Source: Oxyruncus cristatus (taxonomy: Eukaryota > Chordata > Aves > Passeriformes > Cotingidae). Taken from it: a stretch of DNA of 64,000 nt. A program made the position numbers and the translations under genes. This document shows, piece after piece, positions 60,478-64,000 of this stretch (position 1 is its first letter; each line of letters starts with the position of its first letter). Location of the stretch: assembly GCA_013399855.1 (NCBI GenBank), contig VXAY01003151.1:160238-224237 (forward strand), given 5' to 3'. The notes below the pieces were generated by a model. That model made no database searches. It saw only the letters and a program-made list of their open reading frames with translations, and was not told the DNA's origin.

Positions 60478-63364
60478 GTAAAGTATCAGCACATTCTGCT
60501 GGCTGCAAAGCCATCTTTAGTCCTAAGTGGTGGTGGGGGGGTGAAGGGGTGTTGAGAGGTGTTCTGTAAATGCCCACGGAAGATGCACTGGCAGGTAAAA
60601 TCCCACTGCATGTTGAACATCTTTCTTAGGATGAGGAGATTCTCTCCATACAAACATGTTTACCTTTAGCATTGACCATGGAAGAGTTTGAGTGGCTGGG
60701 CCACCGAGGTGGAGCTCATCTGTTGTGCCTTTGACCTCTGCATCTCCTGCTTGCCCTGGGCACTCTGGGTGTGCAGCCAGAGGAGGTTGAGGAATGTGGT
60801 TGGGGATCCAGGGAAGACTCATTTTGCCTGATGAGTCAGTGGATGTCTGAATTCAACCTGATGAATTGTGCTACGAGGGGTTTTGTTTCTCTGAGCTGAC
60901 CAGGATGACTCCTCCAGTTGCAGATGTCGACACCGTGAAGCGAAATGAGATGGGTCCCACCATAAATTTGTAGTTAAAAAAGGGTTTGATGAATTCCCCC
61001 GGGGTATTTGCCTCCTTTTACAGCACCCCGTGCAGAGCTGGATCCCAGCTGTGTGTTTTTAAAGTCAGTTCTCAAGAGGTTTGGCTGATTTCCAGTAAAA
61101 TCAGCAGAAGTGTCTGACTTTAATTCTCTGGGTATGATCAGTTCTGACCACAGAAACCAGGACACTTCTGAGGAACTCAGTCCTCCCATCCTTGTTGAAC
61201 AGTGCATGTTTTCTCTGTGAGGTATCGAGCCAGGCCTTAAAATCAAATGAACTTGAGTTAAACTTAGCTCTGAGTTTTCTTAAATGAAGGCAAGAATGTG
61301 TGAAGGGAATACAAAAACACAGTGCAACAGAAATCAGACCAAATATATCTCTTTTAAACAGAAATCTTTCCTTAGAACATACATTCTTCTTATTCCACGT
61401 ACATCATGACCTTTACAAGAAGATTTTTTTTCTGTAGCATTTGTCATACAGGGATTGAAAACTGCAACAATTTGAATAATGACATTTTACTCTGTTTACC
61501 TCGCTGAAAAGAAATACAGTACTTAGATGACACATCTCAAAATATTTATGTCATCATAGAAAGCTATAGATAGTACTTTCCCTTTCCTGAGATAAGCTTT
61601 CAGTCAAAAAAATGCACCCTATTATTCTCTTTGGATCAATGAGCCTGTATTTGCTTTTCGCCAGTAAATCATTTCCTCCTTGCCAAACACAGTTTACCCA
61701 GCAGTTCCTGATTTTCCTTCTGCAGATATCCCATAAATCTGTCCCAGAGGAAGGGCATGATAAGCACCAGCTGATGAACAGCAGGTTTCTCCAGGCAGTA
61801 ATGCAACATTTGCTCCCTGTCCATGGGAATAAAGCGTATAGCTCAATGTCAGGAAGAAATGCATGTACAAGAGATGTAAGATCTTTAAGACCCCCAAGAT
61901 ATGTCTTATATACAAGGTATTAAGCACTGGGAACACATCAAGTGCCTCTGATTAGGTTGAAAAATAAATTAAACAACTTCTCTGGCATCCTGATATCCAT
62001 GTGTTCTACCATGGAATGCTAAGGTTATATTTCCCACTCCACCTGATTAACCACTGCCCATGTTTGCTCTTGATCACTCCAAGCCAGCACAGTCAGTGTT
62101 TAATGCTCCATCCTTACCTTCAGTGCTGCACCTATCAATGCTCATTAGTGTAATTGATCTAGATAACAATGTTTTGAACTAATAAATTTTACTTGCCACC
62201 AAGTGAGACACAAACCATTTCCACGGGCAAATAAATACGAGCAGAAACTAAGATAAATAACTCAGGCTAGATAAAAAGTGATTAAGCAATGCATCCAAGA
62301 AATACAATTAATTTCCAATTACTCACAGCCTTTGAAAGAAGAGTGAGTGTCTAATTGAGAGATGTGCTTCAGTCTTTTTTATTCACTTTATTGTTGAGAT
62401 AAATGTAGGAATTGCTGGAGGAAATGTTACAATCTGTTTCTGCAGGAAATCAGATTGGCTGGTTAACACAATCCCTTCCAGCTGCTGAGCCTCTGAAAAC
62501 CAGTGTCATTTGTGCATTCACTAACCATGCAAGGATAAAGAAAGAGGTTGTGGCCAAAGTAAAACTAAAACTAAGTCCCCAGAAATCTGTCATTGCTTTT
62601 CTATTGTCTGTGTTGCATGAGTAACAGGATGATTCAATGGATAAGACCTTACAAGCAAATAGAGTTGCATTCAATCCATGCCATCTACCACATTCCACTG
62701 GGAAAATGCCATTCCTAGCTCCACACCTTTGCTAACAGAGGAGGTTAACATTGCTCGAGTGTGTTGGTGGAGCACTTGGAGAGCTTTTGAGTGAAAAGAA
62801 CCACCTAAAATCCAGGGGGCAGCTCCCAGTCTAACGTCCTCGGAGGGGATGTTTCCCGCTGGTCCACAAGGTCTGTCCCTTGCTATACAAGTTCTCCAGC
62901 CTCTCCCGGGGGGGCCATGGCCAACAGCATTGAGTAGGGCGGGGCGGGTACTGCTCTGTGTTTTGTTTTGGTCTCCTTGGCTCAGTCTCTGACGTGCTCA
63001 GCAGCCGGTCCCATGTCAGCGTCTCCCGAGGGCTTTGACATCCGTCGCTCGGCTCATTCCCAAGGCTCTTTTCCCACCCCGGCGCCGGCAGGACGTCGTG
63101 CATAGCTGTGCTCTATGGGCTTGACATCATCATACTTGGGATGTATGACACGAAGTCCCAAGCAGGCTGATGTCAGGCCCAAGATGCCATCCTGTGTCCG
63201 TTTACTTTGGGCTCTCTGCTCATGGCTGCTTAACCACAGCTTGTTCCATGGCAAAAACGTGGCAGTGGAAGGAATTCCCCTCTAATGGTGGGCTCTGTAC
63301 ACCAGGGAAGAATGACTAATGTGTTACCTCTCTCTCTGTGTTCCCTTTCCTCCCATCCCGGCAG
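60478..63364 (+). other. VIPR1: Intron 9 (2.9 kb)
   Basis: AT-rich and without recognised repeats for most of its length. A CpG-rich patch at 62835-63100 lies about 265 bp before the next exon. Confidence 0.85.
62835..63100. other. CpG-rich intronic patch
   Basis: I count 18 CpG dinucleotides in about 265 bp, far above the surrounding intron. There is a GGGCGGGGCGGG Sp1-type GC box near 62937 and a cluster GGCGCCGGC near 63081. On the minus strand a 90-codon open frame (62831-63103) covers almost exactly this patch, with no protein family I recognise. It may be a regulatory element, an alternative promoter or a GC-rich insertion; the sequence alone does not decide. Confidence 0.5.
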
Positions 63365-63456
63365 GTGAACTTCATCCTCTTCATCTGCATCATCCGCATC
63401 TTGGTCCAGAAGTTGCATTCCCCGGATGTTGGGCACAACGAAACCAGCCAATATTC
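63365..63456 (+). CDS. VIPR1: VIPR1-like receptor, exon 10 (TM5 and ICL3)
   Basis: 92-bp exon, 'catcccggcag' acceptor and 'tc|gtaagt' donor; it enters in phase 0 and leaves in phase 2. It encodes [20 protein letters not shown], then DVG.NETSQYS. VNF.LF..IIRIL.QKL is the TM5 to ICL3 signature of class B1 receptors, where the G protein engages. FICIIRIL is the VPAC1 form; PAC1 has a different IIxIL variant. 92 bp is the family's standard length. The next exons (130 and 42 bp in relatives, TM6 and TM7) are beyond the window. Confidence 0.96.
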
Positions 63457-64000
63457 GTAAGTCCTGGACTACTTCTGCCGTATTCCTTGGCTTTTTGGGA
63501 AACCCGCTTGACTGCTAGTTCATTATTGCATCACGATTCACTGTGTTCCCTATCGTGTCTGTCTGCACTGATCAGAATCAATTAATTGTTACTTGATTAA
63601 AGCTGATCGGAAATCAGGAAGTGGAGCGTTTTCTAAAACAGCCGGATGGGTTTGATGTCAGTTCGAGGCAGGTGAGAAGGGACTGACGATGAAGAAGTGA
63701 GAGCAACAGTAATATCATGAGGCAAAAAAAGTTCTTCCTTTGCATCTTTAATATTTAGTGGATTCTGAAGGCAGAGGAGCCCCGAGGGACAACAAAGAGT
63801 TGCTGTACACAGTGTATGGGCTTTGTTTTTTTTTTCCCCCCCTGACTCTCAGGTCCCTTTTTCAAAGAAAGAGAGATCTAGAAAATTAGTACATTCAGTA
63901 GGATCTATGGCAGATTTTCCTTATCCCAAAGCAGACCTCTAAACTAGATTGGATTATTTCAGTGCATTTCTCTTCAGTGTTTGAGAAGGATCACTGTCTC
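63457..64000 (+). other. VIPR1: Start of intron 10
   Basis: Intron sequence following a GTAAGT donor, with a T-run near 63826. No repeat or exon recognised before the window ends. Confidence 0.85.

Noticed and set aside
62636..62690. Second tRNA-like stretch (ATTCAATGGATAAGACC with a later TTCAATCC)
   Set aside because: No consistent cloverleaf can be drawn and the arms do not pair.
7805..63456. Alternative identities PAC1, VPAC2, secretin or GHRH receptor
   Set aside because: TM1 (VKTGYTIG), ICL2 (FFSERKYFW) and TM5 (FICIIRIL) segments fit VPAC1 better than my knowledge of these relatives, though a tree has not been run.

Overview
The window is vertebrate nuclear DNA, most likely from a bird. 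It has long introns, GT-AG splice junctions and about 25 fragments of CR1-type LINEs. The CR1 copies have the avian/sauropsid 3' end, in which a 'cccttccaaccc' block is followed by short 'attctatgatt'-like repeats. There are no bacterial or viral gene clusters. CR1 elements also occur in turtles and crocodilians, so 'bird' is an inference from the CR1 type and compact intron structure, not a proof.

The only well-supported protein-coding gene is on the + strand. It is a class B1 (secretin-family) G-protein-coupled receptor that best fits VIPR1 (VPAC1, the receptor for VIP and PACAP). Nine consecutive coding exons can be placed at 7805-7901, 24612-24719, 37423-37526, 41696-41796, 44121-44253, 55300-55453, 58015-58075, 60408-60477 and 63365-63456. 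Their lengths are 97, 108, 104, 101, 133, 154, 61, 70 and 92 bp. Reading phases match across every junction and give one open frame of 306 codons plus two bases. They cover nearly all of the hormone-binding ectodomain and TM1 to TM5. The signal-peptide exon and promoter are not seen and probably lie upstream. TM6, TM7 and the C-tail lie downstream, so the gene is cut at both ends.

The rest is intron or 5' flank. 1-7804 is probably intron 1, with one long antisense CR1. Intron 2 (16.7 kb) and intron 3 (12.7 kb) are rich in sense-strand CR1 pieces, and each contains an assembly scar: a 104-N gap inside an ATT microsatellite at 23599-23702, and a single N between two 111-bp copies at 26108. Intron 6 (11 kb) contains the most striking non-coding object, an 845-bp almost pure pyrimidine tract with about 100 perfect TTTTCC units, followed about 1.7 kb later by a 38-bp minisatellite. 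Intron 9 has a short CpG-rich patch at 62835-63100.

I found no convincing RNA gene, second protein gene, CRISPR array or novel multi-gene system. The long open frames outside the exons are low-complexity tracts, CR1 remnants or chance. The items most worth checking are the pyrimidine tract, the CpG-rich intronic patch, the probable false duplication at the single N, and one unexplained antisense open frame at 37890-38140.
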